The translations under genes were made by a program, and so were the position numbers. A DNA stretch of 64,000 bases from Channallabes apus (Eukaryota; Chordata; Actinopteri; Siluriformes; Clariidae), in assembly GCA_030522415.1 (NCBI GenBank), contig CM060109.1, forward strand, positions 21,996,661-22,060,660, written 5' to 3'. Shown here piece after piece: positions 1 to 46,319 of this stretch (within the stretch, counting starts at the first letter, position 1; each line of letters opens with the position of its first letter). The notes beneath the pieces are model-generated. The model searched no databases. It worked only from the letters and a program-made list of their open reading frames with translations, and was not told where the DNA came from.

Positions 1-508
1 TATATAATGTCAATGGCATGGCCTGCAAATAGTCCGGACCTTAATCCAATTTAAAATCTGTGGTGGAAATTAAAGAAAATGGTCCACGACAAGGCTCCAA
101 CCTGCAAAGCTGATCTGGCAACTGCAATAAGACAAAGCTGGAGACAGACTGATGAAGTATACTGTTTGACATTAGTTAAATCCAGGCCTCAGAGAATTCA
201 AGCTGTTATAAAAGCCAGAGGTGCTGCAACAAAGTACAAGTAGTGTTTTTATTTGGTGATTCCATATTTTTTTCCTCAGATTTGTGTGATTCCATATTTC
301 TTTCCTCTGTTTGAGTTGTCAAAACAGTTGTCATTGACTATAGTTATCTTTCTTTGTTTTTTTTTAAGTGTTTTATACAGCCAGAAGTTTGGATTGTTGA
401 GTGAAAATAGTTTTGTGGCATGTATGTGCTTGTTTTTTTTTTTCTACACAATTAAACATTTGAATGAACATCTTCTGAGAGGGGTGATTCCATAATTTTT
501 GCCACGGG
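1..508 (+). pseudogene. Tc1/mariner 3-prime fragment with stop at the catalytic Glu
   Basis: Positions 1-240 translate to the C-terminal part of a Tc1-like transposase: PANSPDLNPI, then a stop where the DD34E family has Glu, then NLWWKLKKMVHD and RIQAVIKARGAATKYK. The remaining 260 bp is the 3-prime flank to the inverted terminal repeat. The element is cut by the window edge and is dead. Confidence 0.85.
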
Positions 509-1369
509 ATGTACTTTCTATAGTTCTATTCTATACTATTTTTTATTCTACACACAGCAGTGGCACTGGTAGCGGGTCTTTATCAGTGTCTAACAGTGTG
601 CATCAGTGTATCATGCAAGCACTGAAGACTGGCTATCTAAACATCTTAATACAACTGCTGGGTTGGGATTCTGGATCTCCCACCCAAGCTCACAGTGTTA
701 CAGATACAATTAAGATCACACAATGTGTGTCTTTATTCTTTCCATCATAAATACAATGCTTTAAAAATCCCAACAAAGCTGCTTTGCCTGATGCACAGAT
801 GGTCCTCAAGTTTCCTCTATTTATAGTCCTCACTTTTGCTAAAGATGTAAAATAGCAATCACCTTAGTTCCTGCAGCATAGAAAATATTCATTGAATGAC
901 AAGGTGCATACTTCTCAAGGTCTGTCACAAAATTATCTGACACAACTATGATCATTGTTTGGTTACCAAAACATTTCTCCTCCATGCACATCTCTGCTCT
1001 GAACACCATTTCCTCACAACTCTCAACCACTTAGGACACCTCCGGAGCTATTCCTGTATTTTAGTGGCAATTGGAGTGACTTCCTATTTTGAGAATGTTC
1101 ATACTGTAAATAGCTCTTACTCCTACTCTTGGAACCAGTGGAACCAGAACTAAAAGTTTTTTGGATGCTTCGGTGTGATATCGGAGTGATGTCCTTTTCC
1201 AACACTTAAATGTCAGGGCCAGATCTAGTAAATATACTGTAGGCCCAGATCTATGTTTTTTCTTTTTCAGCAAACTTCTTGCTTCAATAAATGGCTAAAT
1301 AATGCATAATTTAAAAAGTTTACTTCATAATCTCACATCTTATTGTTTCCTTTTTCACCTATACTGTAG

Positions 1370-21539
<20,170 letters not shown>

Positions 21540-21638
21540 GACCCCCTGAAGCTCTCTGAGGATGTGCCTGAAAGTCCTGGTCCTGGAATGTATACTGTGT
21601 GAGAGATGACAATGTATAAATATGTACAGAATGGGGGG

Positions 21639-22297
21639 AATAAAAGCAAAAAGTTCTATTAAGTGTTATCTGCAGTATCTAATGGCACATATAATGCTTT
21701 ATACTATTTATATGCAGAACAAATTTATCAGCCATTCACAGAAACAGCAGAGTTTATGAAAGTACGGGGTAGCAGGCTCCCTAAATGTTTAAAACGTGTA
21801 TATTATTTGTGAGACTGGCAATTTCCCGGCCGTTGGCAAAATAGACAGCATAAGCTGAAAAAGGAAATTGGTCATATTGTGCAGCTGTTTAATAGACACA
21901 CTAAAATATAAACCTCTGAGATGAAGATCTATGCGTTTGGTCTAACAGAAATGCATTTCACCAGCATGAAGTTCATAGTTTCAAGAAGATTTTGTGCAAG
22001 TTTTGCACAAACTACATGTAGATCATTTGGCTAATATATACTTTATGTGTATATGTGGGAAAAAATGAACCAAACCCTCATTCTTATTTTGTAGTTTCTT
22101 ATTTTGTAGTTTGAGGTTAATTATTGCAGGGTGTTAAGGATGATGAATGTTGATTTTTCTGATCAGCTGTTGGAGATGTAACAAGACAAGTGATTGCAAT
22201 GTTAATGCTATTTAAAATGTTTTTAATGCTACAAAATGTATTACTTTTAGTGCAGAATGTGTTGTTTTTGTTTATATGAAGGTGCACAAGAAATAAA
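21639..22297 (+). terminator. abi3bp: abi3bp polyadenylation signals
   Basis: AATAAA occurs 100 nt after the stop (21639-21644) and again at 22292-22297. Either or both could end the transcript, giving 3-prime UTRs of about 0.12 kb or 0.78 kb. The second lies only about 200 bp from the likely tfg poly(A) signal on the other strand. Confidence 0.55.
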
Positions 22298-22379
22298 TGT
22301 TTTTCTCTATGTCTTTAAACCAGTTGCATTAATTACAAAAAGTAACTGCAAAAGGCTGGTATCCATTTACGATACCAGA

Positions 22380-22508
22380 TTTATTTCACAGCATACACAA
22401 AGAAATTATGCCAAAAACGAGTAGAAGGTGTCCATCGCTATTTCACTCTCCAAAACACTGAAGAAAAAAAAAAAAAAACATTTGATTTTTAGTTTTAAAG
22501 TCTTTATT
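22380..22508 (-). terminator. tfg: tfg candidate polyadenylation signals
   Basis: On the minus strand AATAAA appears at 22508-22503 (475 nt after the stop) and at 22385-22380. Both are in a region without other genes and fit the end of the tfg 3-prime UTR. Confidence 0.5.
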
Positions 22509-22982
22509 CACCTTCAGAAAACAAATGTTACAGTTTATACAGAATGACTTGGGCCACTGCTGAGGGCCAGAGTCAGTTATTAGTAAAAACCAGTAGAGAG
22601 GGAATGATGAAAAGGAGAGAATGAGGGGGGGCGGGGGAGAAAAGAGAATTAAACAATGTAATTTCCATCAGCTGTGATTATATCTAGTGTTTCAACAGAA
22701 AGCTGACGCATGATTTAACACACGATAACACCAACGAGTAGACAAGTGTTAAAATAAAACTCATACTCACGCCAAAACACAACAAAACACACATGCACAT
22801 GTTGTTCTCACTCCAATAAGACTCTCACACACACACAGCACTCAACTCCTACACCGTTTGGTCTCATCTGTGCAACCACTCACAGCTTCAATTTCTCTCA
22901 TTCATTCACACATCTTCACACACACACAACGTTACGGGTCGTCAGGGTCTGATCCGTTCTGCTCTAGTGCTACAGTTGGATT

Positions 22983-36842
<13,860 letters not shown>

Positions 36843-37261
36843 ACTGCTGAAACACACAAGATTACTGAAATTCAGCATACAAAATGACTGAATGTTTAAC
36901 TGCTTGAGAAATCCCAATGCTTTTAACACGGGTGGCATTAAACTGCCAGAAACTGCTCACACCTTTAAGCTCAAACTTAAAACACTCAGTTGCATAAGTC
37001 ACAACATGCCTGCTCTTCTTTTCTGTCGTGACTTTATAGCAAACCAAAATAATTGCAAAAATAAAGGGCAAAATTCTGTTAAACATGGTAAGTCTAAACC
37101 CTGCTTTAATCCAACATGTGGGTGTGTGCGAGAGAGAACAAAAGACATCTGTTTTTTCCCTCCCCAGGAAAGGGGCTAAAAGCTTAGCATAACAAAAACA
37201 GAAAAACAGCTGGTGGAAATGCACTCTGCCAGGCCAAAAAAAAAAAAAAAAAAAAAAAAAA

Positions 37262-37780
37262 AAACAACCCACCAATATTTCATTTGACCGCCTTTGGCTT
37301 TGATTACAGCAAACAATTTGGTGGCCAATGCGTGTGTGAAAATGATTCCTCGTGCTCCCAGAACCACAATTTCACAAGCTGGAATATGCATGTGTCATCA
37401 GGAAAGTAAAAATCCAAAGATGTGCTAAACTGGTCATTGAGTACATTCAGGTCATCAGCTGACTTCATTTTACTGAGTCTACACCTTAACCAGTGAAGCA
37501 ACCTCAGATCATTCCACTGCTGCATGATGGATGCATCTCTTCATGCGCTTCCCTTCTGACTCTGACGCACATATCTCTCTGGAATAGAGTCAGTCTGAAC
37601 TCATTAGATCATATGACCTTTTTTTCCATTGTTTCAAAGTCCAAATTGAAGCTTTTATTCTGATTATTCTCACTAATAAGTGGGTTACTTATGGTCGCAC
37701 AGCTGTTTAGTCCCAATCCTGTGCGTTCGCGTCACACTGTGTGTGCATGCAAATGTTCTTACTTTCAATATTAAAAAGAC
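37262..37780 (-). mobile_element. Tc1-like transposon fragment
   Basis: Antisense decayed transposase region related to 13130-13700: both contain TTTGATTACAGCA, GGTGGCCA, GGTCATCAGCTGACTT and a CATCACTTCATG-like stretch. It is preceded by a 27-nt A-run at about 37237-37263. Confidence 0.65.
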
Positions 37781-37932
37781 ATCAATAAGATCTGCAGTGA
37801 TCTGCTGATCAGCCTTAGATACACAATTCTGCTCCTCATCCTCATGTCTTAAGTTGAAATCCCAGCTGAGTAAAAGGAGCAGATTATCTGTGCCTGTGAG
37901 GGGGACAGGAGGCATCAATCAAAACAATAGCA

Positions 37933-38245
37933 GTCGGGGCCTCCAAGTGGCGCAGTGGTAAATTGCTCACCCTATCATCCAGAGATTGCGAGGTCGCTTC
38001 CCGGGTGATGCTGTAACCTCTCGCAGCCGGAGGTCTAGAGAGAGCTGATTGGTCAAGCCCTCTCAGAGGGGAGGGATGAGAGGTATTTAGTGCTCACACA
38101 TTGATCACGGCTCTACAGCCAATCAGGGGCGTCTGTGAGCTGATGCAAAGCGGGAGGAGCAGATAGCGCTGTCCTCCGAATGTTTTTAACAATTTGAGCT
38201 ACAGTAGCTCTTCTATTAAATCAAGAATTTGCTCGCTCCCCAGGT
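37933..38245 (+). mobile_element. tRNA-derived SINE of a second family
   Basis: It begins GGGGCCTCCAAGTGGCGCAG with a good RNA polymerase III A box (GTGGCGCAGTGGTAAA) and a worn B box (GAGGTCGCTTCCCGG). The body CTGATTGGTCAAGCCCTCTC and the AGCCAATCAGGGGCGTCTG stretch follow. It is unrelated to the GGCGGCACGGTGG family. Confidence 0.65.
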
Positions 38246-38266
38246 GCATCAATAACCCTATCGCTG

Positions 38267-38572
38267 GTTCAGTGGTTTTCCTTCCTTAAAACATTTTGGC
38301 AGGCGCTGACCACAGAAGATCAGCAACATCCCACAAGAGCTGCTGCTTTATAGTTGCTCTGACCCAGTCTTTTAGAAATTATTGCAATCTGGCCCTTGTT
38401 AAAGTCGCTCAAATCTTTATGCTTGCCCATTTTTTCTTCTTTAAGAACATCAACTACAGAAGCAAAATGTTCACTTGCTGCATAATATATCCCACCACTT
38501 CCAGGTGTCTTTAAAGAGACAATGTAATTCCTGTCAGTAGTCATAATGTTATGGCTGATCGCTTAATATATA
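38267..38572 (-). mobile_element. Tc1-like 5-prime fragment
   Basis: The minus strand reads [20 protein letters not shown] and [14 protein letters not shown], which resembles the N-terminal helix-turn-helix of a Tc1-type transposase. The outer end carries the terminal motif CATAATGTTATGGCTGAT also found at 49497-49514. Confidence 0.75.
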
Positions 38573-38599
38573 CCATATCAAAAAAGAAGACATTTTAGT

Positions 38600-40103
38600 T
38601 ATTAAGTAGTAGTATCTACATAGATTAGTAAAACAAGAACAATGATGAAGCAAATTTATGTTAAACAAGCAAAGTTACGTTATGATAAAACGACCTCATG
38701 ACTGTAAGGTCTTTAAAGGGTTAATCCTGCACCTACTTCTCCTGTTCATCTTTGACAACCATGGCAAGCCGCCTGGTGACCCGAATTGAAAGGAATATGA
38801 TATGTAGAAGAGGCTGGTGAAATAGTAGAAGGAAAACGAGGCCTTTAATTAGGACCCTAGTAATCCGAGGCGACACTGGCCCGTCTACAGAAGCACTACA
38901 GACTGAGAGTAATGCCACAGAGCAGTCTAAGGGTCAGAGCAGAAACAATGATTTGGCTTTCTCAGCACAGACTTTGGCCAGTTACACCTACTCATGTGTA
39001 AATCATAAGAAAAGAGTGTGTGAGTGAAGGTTTTAGTATTATAGTCATTTAGTCATTATTGTCATGAGAAGGCACATCTGATCACTGATGATGTCTTGTC
39101 CTCTCATCTTACTTCTCATGCACAATTATTCACAATGTCAACAGAGGCAGGTATTATCGAGTTAACAACAAGTCTGGCTGTAGGGGAAAAACTATTCGCA
39201 GTCCTGTCTTTTAGCCTATTGTCAAGTGGCACGCAAACTAAAACTTCATTTATAGATTTTTTTTTTTTTTAGAAGTCTTTCTGACAATGACATGGGCGAG
39301 GCTCGGCTTTACGCCTTGACGTTACTAGCCGATCAGCTAACGCTAGCTAAGTAGTAACGTTACAGCAGTGTAACATGACATTGTGGGGTTTTTTTCTAAC
39401 CCGACAGTTAAATTACTCACTGTAAAATAACAGAAACTGTTCTTAATATACAAAATAATCCATTCCTGCAATTGTATAAGGACTCACTTCGGTTATATGA
39501 ATAAACTATGTGCTCGGAAAGATATCGTAATAATCAGGCCATTTTTGCTGCGTTGCTGGCAGGACATTTTAACCCTGCCAAATAGTGAGCCACTCTTAGG
39601 AAGGCGTTAGGTTTCTCTCTACGCCCATATTCTGTTCGTTTCTCCCGGCTATCCAATCAACGTTGGGGTTTAAAATACACGCGCAGCGAATAGCCAATCA
39701 CAATGCACAAGTGTTGGTTACAAAACTGGTGGAAAATAACACGTTAGCCGCTGTACCATGAACTTCCTGCAAGAAATGCACATCGCATCTCTGCCGGCGT
39801 CAAAGTACAGAGCAAAGGGTTTTAAATATAAAAGCATTATAATAAAGAAACCAAAAGAGTATACACTGCTCAGAAGCTTATAATATAATTCTATAATTAG
39901 TTAATTCTCCCACTTCCTACCAAGCTATATATATATATTTATTTTGTTTGCCCTATTTTTCAGGGGCTAAACCGATGCTAACACTCACTTAGCTAGTTAG
40001 GGTCAGCAGTATCAGTTGCCGTCGTTAACGCGTTACATACTAATATGGAATAATCTGGGACACGAACATACGACTGTCTATGAGTATAAATGCATTGCTG
40101 TAC
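38600..40103 (-). other. tfg: tfg intron next to the first exon
   Basis: No coding sequence. At 39650-39700 there are two CCAATCA boxes about 40 bp apart (CTATCCAATCAACG, AGCCAATCACAATG) in moderately CpG-bearing sequence. These could be intron-1 regulatory sites or an alternative promoter (weak inference). Confidence 0.4.
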
Positions 40104-40290
40104 CTGGCGTTTAGGCTGTTGATCCCGCAGCGGTATACAGTGTTTTGGTAGGACCAGTCTCCAGTAAACTAGCTCCGTGCAGCGCTACACATCCGGAAGT
40201 GACTCGACCTGTACGTGGCAAACACACATTCGCGCATGCGCAGTGGGTTCAATCACATTGCTGATGAGTTTAGTGATTGGATTACAGAAC
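40104..40290 (-). promoter_or_regulatory. tfg: tfg promoter and non-coding first exon
   Basis: On the minus strand a donor (CGCCAG/GTACAG) ends a non-coding exon at 40104. Upstream is a locally CpG-rich stretch with an NRF-1-like palindrome GCGCATGCGCA at 40232-40242 and an inverted CCAAT box near 40275-40281. No TATA box is obvious. This is the expected make-up of a housekeeping promoter. The start site itself is inferred at roughly 40150-40200. Confidence 0.6.
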
Positions 40291-40392
40291 ATTCTCCGTG
40301 TTTTGAGTAAATAGTGGCCGTATCAAGGAGCACAAAGTAAGTATGATCTGTAAGCAGATCAAAGTGAACCAGACGTTGGGTCAAATGTTTTC

Positions 40393-40494
40393 AGAAACAA
40401 TTCAATTCAATTTTATTTATATAGCGCTTTTAACAATGGTCATTGTCTCAATGCAGCTTCACAAAAATGAAAGAAATTTAATCACAAAAAAAAG

Positions 40495-40525
<31 letters not shown>

Positions 40526-41060
40526 TAAATAAATAAATATAATAATAATTATTATTATTATAGAAAAGAAAATAATTGGAAGTGTGTATGTGTGAGAAAA
40601 ATGTGCAGCTAATAATAATGAGATGAATGAATGAAATGTCTCTGATGAGCAAGCCAAGGGTGACGGCGACGGTGGCAAGGAAAAACTCCCTGAGATGGCA
40701 TTAGGAAGAAACCTTGAGAGGAACCAGACTCAACAGGGAACCCATCCTCATTTGGGTGATAACAGATAGAAACAATCCAGGGTCCCTAATGTGAAAACGA
40801 CATCTTTCTACATCTGAAATCTCTATACATTTCCACTATGTGATGTTCACATTTAATCATCTTGAGTAATTACTTCATCCTGGTAAGGGTTATGAGGGAT
40901 CAAGAGTCAGTAGCACTCAGTAGTACCACGCAAGTTGGGAGAAATCACCCCAGATCGGACAATCTCTTACAAGTCACCATGCACGTGGTTATGGTGTGCA
41001 TGGTGCCTTGGAACCTTGTTCCTTGGTGAGGTAGTATGAACTGCACCATCGTGCCCCCGC
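40393..41060 (-). mobile_element. L2-like LINE 3-prime UTR copy
   Basis: It shares TTTATTTATATAGCGCTTTT, ATGGTCATTGTCTCAA, GAGCAAGCCAAGGGTGACGG and GGAAAAACTCCCTGAGATGG with 43985-44215 and 55847-56145, in the same orientation. It contains an expanded AAT/AAAT microsatellite (about 40495-40560). Confidence 0.7.
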
Positions 41061-41286
41061 CCTTCCTCATCTATTTTTCAGTTTTTACCTGTTTTATTCC
41101 ATGAGTGAAATATATATAAGACACAGTGTCTTACTGGGCATAAAGCACACAAAATATTCGCAGGATGTTTAAAATCCTCTTTCATGGCCAAAAGATTATG
41201 GTACAAGAGTGTAAGAGTAATGTTACCAGCATAATATTTCTTAAATTCATCTTTAAAAAAAAAAAAAAAAAACCTATACACGTATT

Positions 41287-41460
41287 ATTATTATTCATCT
41301 TCTATAATGCTTATTCTTAGCCTATCCCAGGACACTTAGGGCATGAGTTGGAAATGAAAACTGGAAACCCACCAGGCACCCAACATACAAACTCCACACA
41401 CACACAGCCCCGAGGTGGGAATCGAACCCTTGACCCTGGATGTGCTGCCCTATTGTCATT
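41287..41460 (-). mobile_element. SINE-like copy, internally deleted
   Basis: AGCCTATCCCAGGACACTTA, CATACAAACTCCACACACAC and GTGGGAATCGAACCC give the reverse-strand tail, middle and B-box region with deletions between them. Confidence 0.65.
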
Positions 41461-42059
41461 ATTGTATTTCATGTGTTTTATATAGTATATGAAACACAAT
41501 ACCATTTTCAATCTAGAGCCACTTCAGGCCAGGTTCATGTTTAAAACCTGATTTTGACCTGTAAGGTAAAATGTATACTGAACTAAAATGAGAAAAGAAA
41601 CCCACCAGGGTTACATACTTTCAAGAGAAAGTAATACATATAGAAAAGTTTAAGGTTCTCTTTGTTATACCTGGTTACCTCTGCAAAAATCATCAACATC
41701 TATCAACATTTATCCATTCTTGTGTTGTGCAAGATGTGCAAAAAAAAGTGTTTCAATGATTTAAAATGTAATCAACAGACATGAACCCCTTTTTATAAAC
41801 TTTAATGAAATTTAAAGGGCCGGGTTCATTTCTGAATGCTACTGTTTCATACATATCTGGAAAATCTATTAGGTCGGGCCTCGTGAATTTTACAGATCAC
41901 TTTCAACCCGGAACAAGTCTGAGGACATTTACTGATAGGCACACACAAGGTTACAAACTCTTTAATGCATTATCAAAACCTGGAGCTTGGTAAAATTGCA
42001 TTAAAAAGTTCAACAGTAAAAACCATAACCATGTTTAATAGTGAAAGTAAAAGCATTTC

Positions 42060-42375
42060 CACATACTGTTATTATATTAATTAGAAAAAGGGCTTCAAAT
42101 TGCTAAGAAGGATAATGATTGGACTTTGGGCAAGTGATAAAGGTCATATGGTCTAGTGAGTTCAGATTGCCTCTATTCCAGAGCGATGGGCGTGTCTGGG
42201 TAAGAAGGGAGAAGCATGAAGCGATGCAACCATCATGCATAGTGGCCACTGTACATCACTGCAATATAAGTCTGGATTTGTTTCAGAAGGTTAGGCCTAG
42301 GCTCAGACACATAATGTAAAATGAATTCAGCTGACATTAAGCATATGTGACCAGTGGCCAGGCAGTGTATATCTA
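42060..42375 (+). mobile_element. Tc1-like fragment
   Basis: The frame 42119-42319 reads WSSEFRLPLFQSDGRVWVRR and EKHEAMQPSCIVATVH, the middle of a Tc1-type transposase with the first catalytic Asp changed (SSEFR for SDESR). The 3-prime side ends CCAGTGGCCAGGCAGTGTAT. Confidence 0.7.
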
Positions 42376-43007
42376 GTGTGTACTTTACTGTATATACTGT
42401 ATTACATAATTTCGACAGTGTCCACTGGTAAGAGTAGCTTCATGGATTAAAGAATCAGTGCTTTTTAGAGAATGGTCATCTGTGTGTAGTTCATATTGTA
42501 CCAGGTGAAGGCCCATGCACACACAAGAGCTGGCATTATATACCCCTGGCCCTTTTCATATAAATTCATGTTTAGTCTAATTTAAAGCAATGAACTTTAA
42601 TTATGTTAAAATGTTAAATGATAGCATGGGTACATGATAGTATCAATAGTTTAAAACAGAATAAATACAGCAAAACAATAATAAATACAATGTGAGAGCA
42701 TCAAAAGATTAGGGATTTGCTGTTAAACTGTAAAATAAAACAATCTATGCCTATACATAAATTACAGTATACACCACACCTAAGCTGACTGACAGAGGTT
42801 ATTAATTCAGTATAATCCTCATTTGTTGTGCGATGTCAATCTGTCTAAATATATTGCACGGCATAAAAAATAAACAGAGCTCATTGGTATCTAAGTCCAC
42901 TTGATCTTAGATGTGCAATTATTCCTTTTTGATAATTCCATGCATGTCAAAACTGTGAGTAATGTGCAACAGTATGACTTGTAACCAGTTCTTCATCAAC
43001 AGTCTGT

Positions 43008-43824
43008 TTATTTTTTCTTTTTTTCCTGTGTAGAGTCAAACCAGGCATCCAGTAGCTTCTTGCTATAGTAAATTTGCCCTGCGTGCACCTGAATGGCGAT
43101 CACCATCAGCAGGTACATCACAGACACTGCTGAGAAGCCAAAAATAAATCTATAAGCCTTGCCATGTCGGTAAAGCTGCTGCGCCACTGGGAACATCTCC
43201 ATGGCACCGAAAATTAGTGGAGCCACGGAAAACAGGCCTGCACTGATCATGGAGATCACCAGGTAGCTGATGTTGTTCCTGGGCATGGCCATGCCAGACA
43301 GCAGTGAAGGCAGCAAGCTGAGGAGGTATGGGTACTCCCACTGATAGGGCATGGCCACCACATCATGGGAGAACAACTTGAAGTGGGAGATTGTCACCTG
43401 GGATGCTATGAGTAACCATATTACTAGATGCACGATGGTCAGCTTCTTGATCTCAGACTTTAATGAAGCACTGCAACACAGATTAGTCAAGTTAGGTTCA
43501 GATCATGTTGGATCATCATTGTTAAATGCTAGGAAAAAAACACATACAGTAATTAATTTTCACTGTATTAAAAGATGTAATATCAGGAGACTTTCTGTAC
43601 ATTTCCCTCTTTCAAAATTTTTTTCCGAGATACTCAGTGATCACATAACACACTGTACTATCCATAACAAATTTTATGACCTGCTTAAAAAGAAAACATG
43701 GGAAAACAGTGGGTGTTTAACAGCTATGATAATACCTCATCTGATAATGAGGAGCCACTTTCTCTCTGTGCTTAAAGTCACTCCCGTCAGTCCCGGCAGC
43801 TCTTGGGCCAGCACGTGATGTCAT
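43008..43824 (-). CDS. jagn1: jagn1, jagunal homolog 1, complete
   Basis: Small four-pass ER membrane protein of the early secretory pathway; human JAGN1 is needed for neutrophil development and granule protein secretion. Two coding exons: 43824-43736 (29 codons plus 2 nt) and 43470-43008. The split Ser codon at the junction gives HYQM-SASLKSE. The protein is 183 residues, the same as human. The N-terminus [21 protein letters not shown] is the family signature. Hydrophobic segments follow ([63 protein letters not shown]). The C-terminus ends in a run of Lys, in keeping with ER retrieval. Whether this is the a or b paralogue cannot be decided here. Confidence 0.96.
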
Positions 43825-43984
43825 GGCTAACTCCTGTATAAGAAAGTGATAAAATAATAACATACATGTCTGCAACGATGTACAATAGAGCGAAGATATA
43901 CATGAGCAGTGCACATTACCTCACACAGGAAGTCAAACCTTGCAGAATAACAGAACACAATTATGAGAGTAAAAACTATTTCCA

Positions 43985-46300
43985 ATTCAATTTTATTTTA
44001 TTTATATAGCGCTTTTAATAATGGTCATTGTCTCAAAGCAGCTTCACAAAAATTAAAAGAAAATTTGAAAAGAAAATGTATGGAAGTGTGTATGTGTGAG
44101 AAAAATGTGTCTAGATAATAATTAGATTGTCCCTGATGAGCAAGCCAAGGGTGACGGCGTCAGTGGCAAGGAAAACTCCCTAAGATGGCAATAGAAATAA
44201 ACCTAGTTTCTTGGTGTAGTTGCCATTCGGGATAGATGTACTGGAGTATGAGGTAAAAAAAATGTCTAAGCCCCGAACATTGTCTGGAAGGCTATTCCAA
44301 AGCTTTGGAGCTAAATATGAAACCCCCTATCCCCATATCCCCTTTTGTAGATTTTTAAATTCTGGGACTTACCAGTAGTCCAGAGTTTTGTGATCTTAAG
44401 GAACGTGGTGGATTGTAGCGTAACAGAAGACGGTATGTGGGAGCTAAACCATTTATAGCCTTGTATGTAAGTAACACTATTTTGTAATGAATTCTAAACT
44501 GAACAGGTAGCCAGTGCAGGGATGATAATATTGGGGTTATATGATCATATTTTCTTGATCTAGTGAGAACCCTTACGGCTGCATTTTGGACTAACTGTAG
44601 CTTGTTTATTGAGGAACCACCTAGTAATGCATTACAATAGTCCAGTCTGGAGGTCATGAATGCATGAACTAGCTTTTCTGCATCAGATACGGATAAAATG
44701 TTCCTACAATTTGCAATATTTCTTATGTGGAAAAAGGCTGTTTTTGTGATATTGGAAATATGATTTTTTTAACGGACCATTTACTATCTAATATTACAAC
44801 CAGTTCTTTCACTGTCGTAACAGTACTGGTAGCAACGGTACATCCTTCTAAACGCAAGCTGAATTGTGAGAGCTGTTGTGTACTGTTTTTTTGGGCCAAT
44901 AAGTAATATCTCTGTCTTATCTGCATTTAGAAAATAAAGTTATCGTTTATCCCATCTTTTATATCCTGGACACACTCAGTTAGGGTTAGTCTGCAGTATA
45001 ACTGGGTATCATCAGCATAACAATGGAAACTAATCCCATGTCTTCTAATGATGTTACCTAAGGGAAGCATATATATTGAGCAAAGCAGAGGTCCTAAAAC
45101 TGACCCTTGTGGGACCCCATATTTCACTGGCATTACACGAAACAGTGCTTCATTTAGATCTACAAAATGGTATAGATCAGACAGGTACAATCTAAACCAT
45201 TTTAATGCCTGTCCCTGAATACCTATGTGATGTTGTAAGCGACCTATGAGAATATTATGATCTGAAGGAGCTGAAACATGCCGTCTGGAAAAGGTGCCCT
45301 TCAAACCAGAAACAACTTTGCTCATGAGGAGTGGGCCAAAATACCTGCCGAGAGGTGCAGAAGTCTCATTGACAGTTACAGGATTCGTTTGATTGCAGTG
45401 ATTGCCTCAAAAGGTTGTGCAACAAACTATTAAGTTAGGAGTACCATCATTTTTGTCTAGGCCTGTTCCATGAGTTTATTTTTTTTTATAATGGAAAGCA
45501 TGAAGCATGGTTGAAAAGCAATGTCTGACTTTCATTGGTTAACATTCATAGAATTTTTATTTATTATTACTTTTGTCAGATTAAAGTTATTTCTGTAACC
45601 ATTGTGAGTTTTTCTTTCATTGACCAAAGGGTACCAACAATTTAGTCCACGTGTGTATTGGGGGGGATGATCTGTGATATCATCACTTTGAGGTAAAACC
45701 TCTATATTAGAGACATCTATACCATGGGATATAATTCAATCTAACATATGATTAAAAATGGTGAGTTGCTCCATTTATATTTTGTTTAACCCCAAAGGAA
45801 TTTAGCAAATCCATAAATGCAAGTGCTAAAGCATCGTTAGCATCATCTACATGAATTTTAAGTCTCCTACTATCAACACTTTGTCGGAAATAATCAATAG
45901 ATCTGACAGCAGATGTCCAAACTCTTTAAGAAAATCAACATATGGCCCTGGGGGTCTGGACACGGTGGCCAGGGTAAAATATAGCAAGTGTTTATTATGT
46001 ATTTCACTCAGTGCAACATTAATGATAAGCACTTCAAATTAGTTAAAGCTGGGTCTTGTTTTCTGAGTAACAGTGAGTACATCACTGTAGATAGTTGCGA
46101 CACCACCACCACGACCAGTTTGACGGGGCTTGTGCTTATAGAAATATCCTGTTGGAGTAGACTCATTCAGACCAAAATATTCATTTGGTCTAAGCCAGGT
46201 TTTTTCCTACAGTATATAAGCCCCTGCTACACTAATGCACATATCTCACAGTTTCACTAGTGTTTGGATACCATCTAGGTAGAGGTTTTCTTATGATCAG
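43985..46300 (-). mobile_element. L2-like LINE, degenerate, interrupted by a Tc1 fragment
   Basis: In minus-strand order: an endonuclease remnant (46280 to about 45700; PGPYVDFLKEFGHLLSDLLI then VGDLK); a Tc1 insertion (45660-45318); a reverse-transcriptase core (45320-44720; [20 protein letters not shown], then [11 protein letters not shown] with the catalytic ADD); a C-terminal part (44657-44355; TSRLDYCNALLGG, AAVRVLTRSRKYDHITPILS, LHWLPV); and a 3-prime UTR/tail (44215-43985) ending in the TATATAGCGCTTTTAA-type motif. Several frameshifts and stops make it dead. It lies between the jagn1 ATG exon and its likely promoter. Confidence 0.88.
45318..45660 (+). mobile_element. Tc1-like 3-prime end inside the LINE
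   Basis: 45322-45434 reads [20 protein letters not shown], then [16 protein letters not shown] and a stop, the C-terminus of a Tc1-type transposase. The downstream 200 bp ends with ACCAACAATTTAGTCCACGT and GTGTA, the terminal inverted-repeat side. LINE sequence resumes on both sides. Confidence 0.75.
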
Positions 46301-46319
46301 ACTACTGTTTCAAGTCTGA

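Noticed and set aside
39640..39720. Two CCAAT boxes as a separate promoter
   Set aside because: No gene begins nearby in either direction and no donor fits; kept only as a remark in the tfg intron entry.
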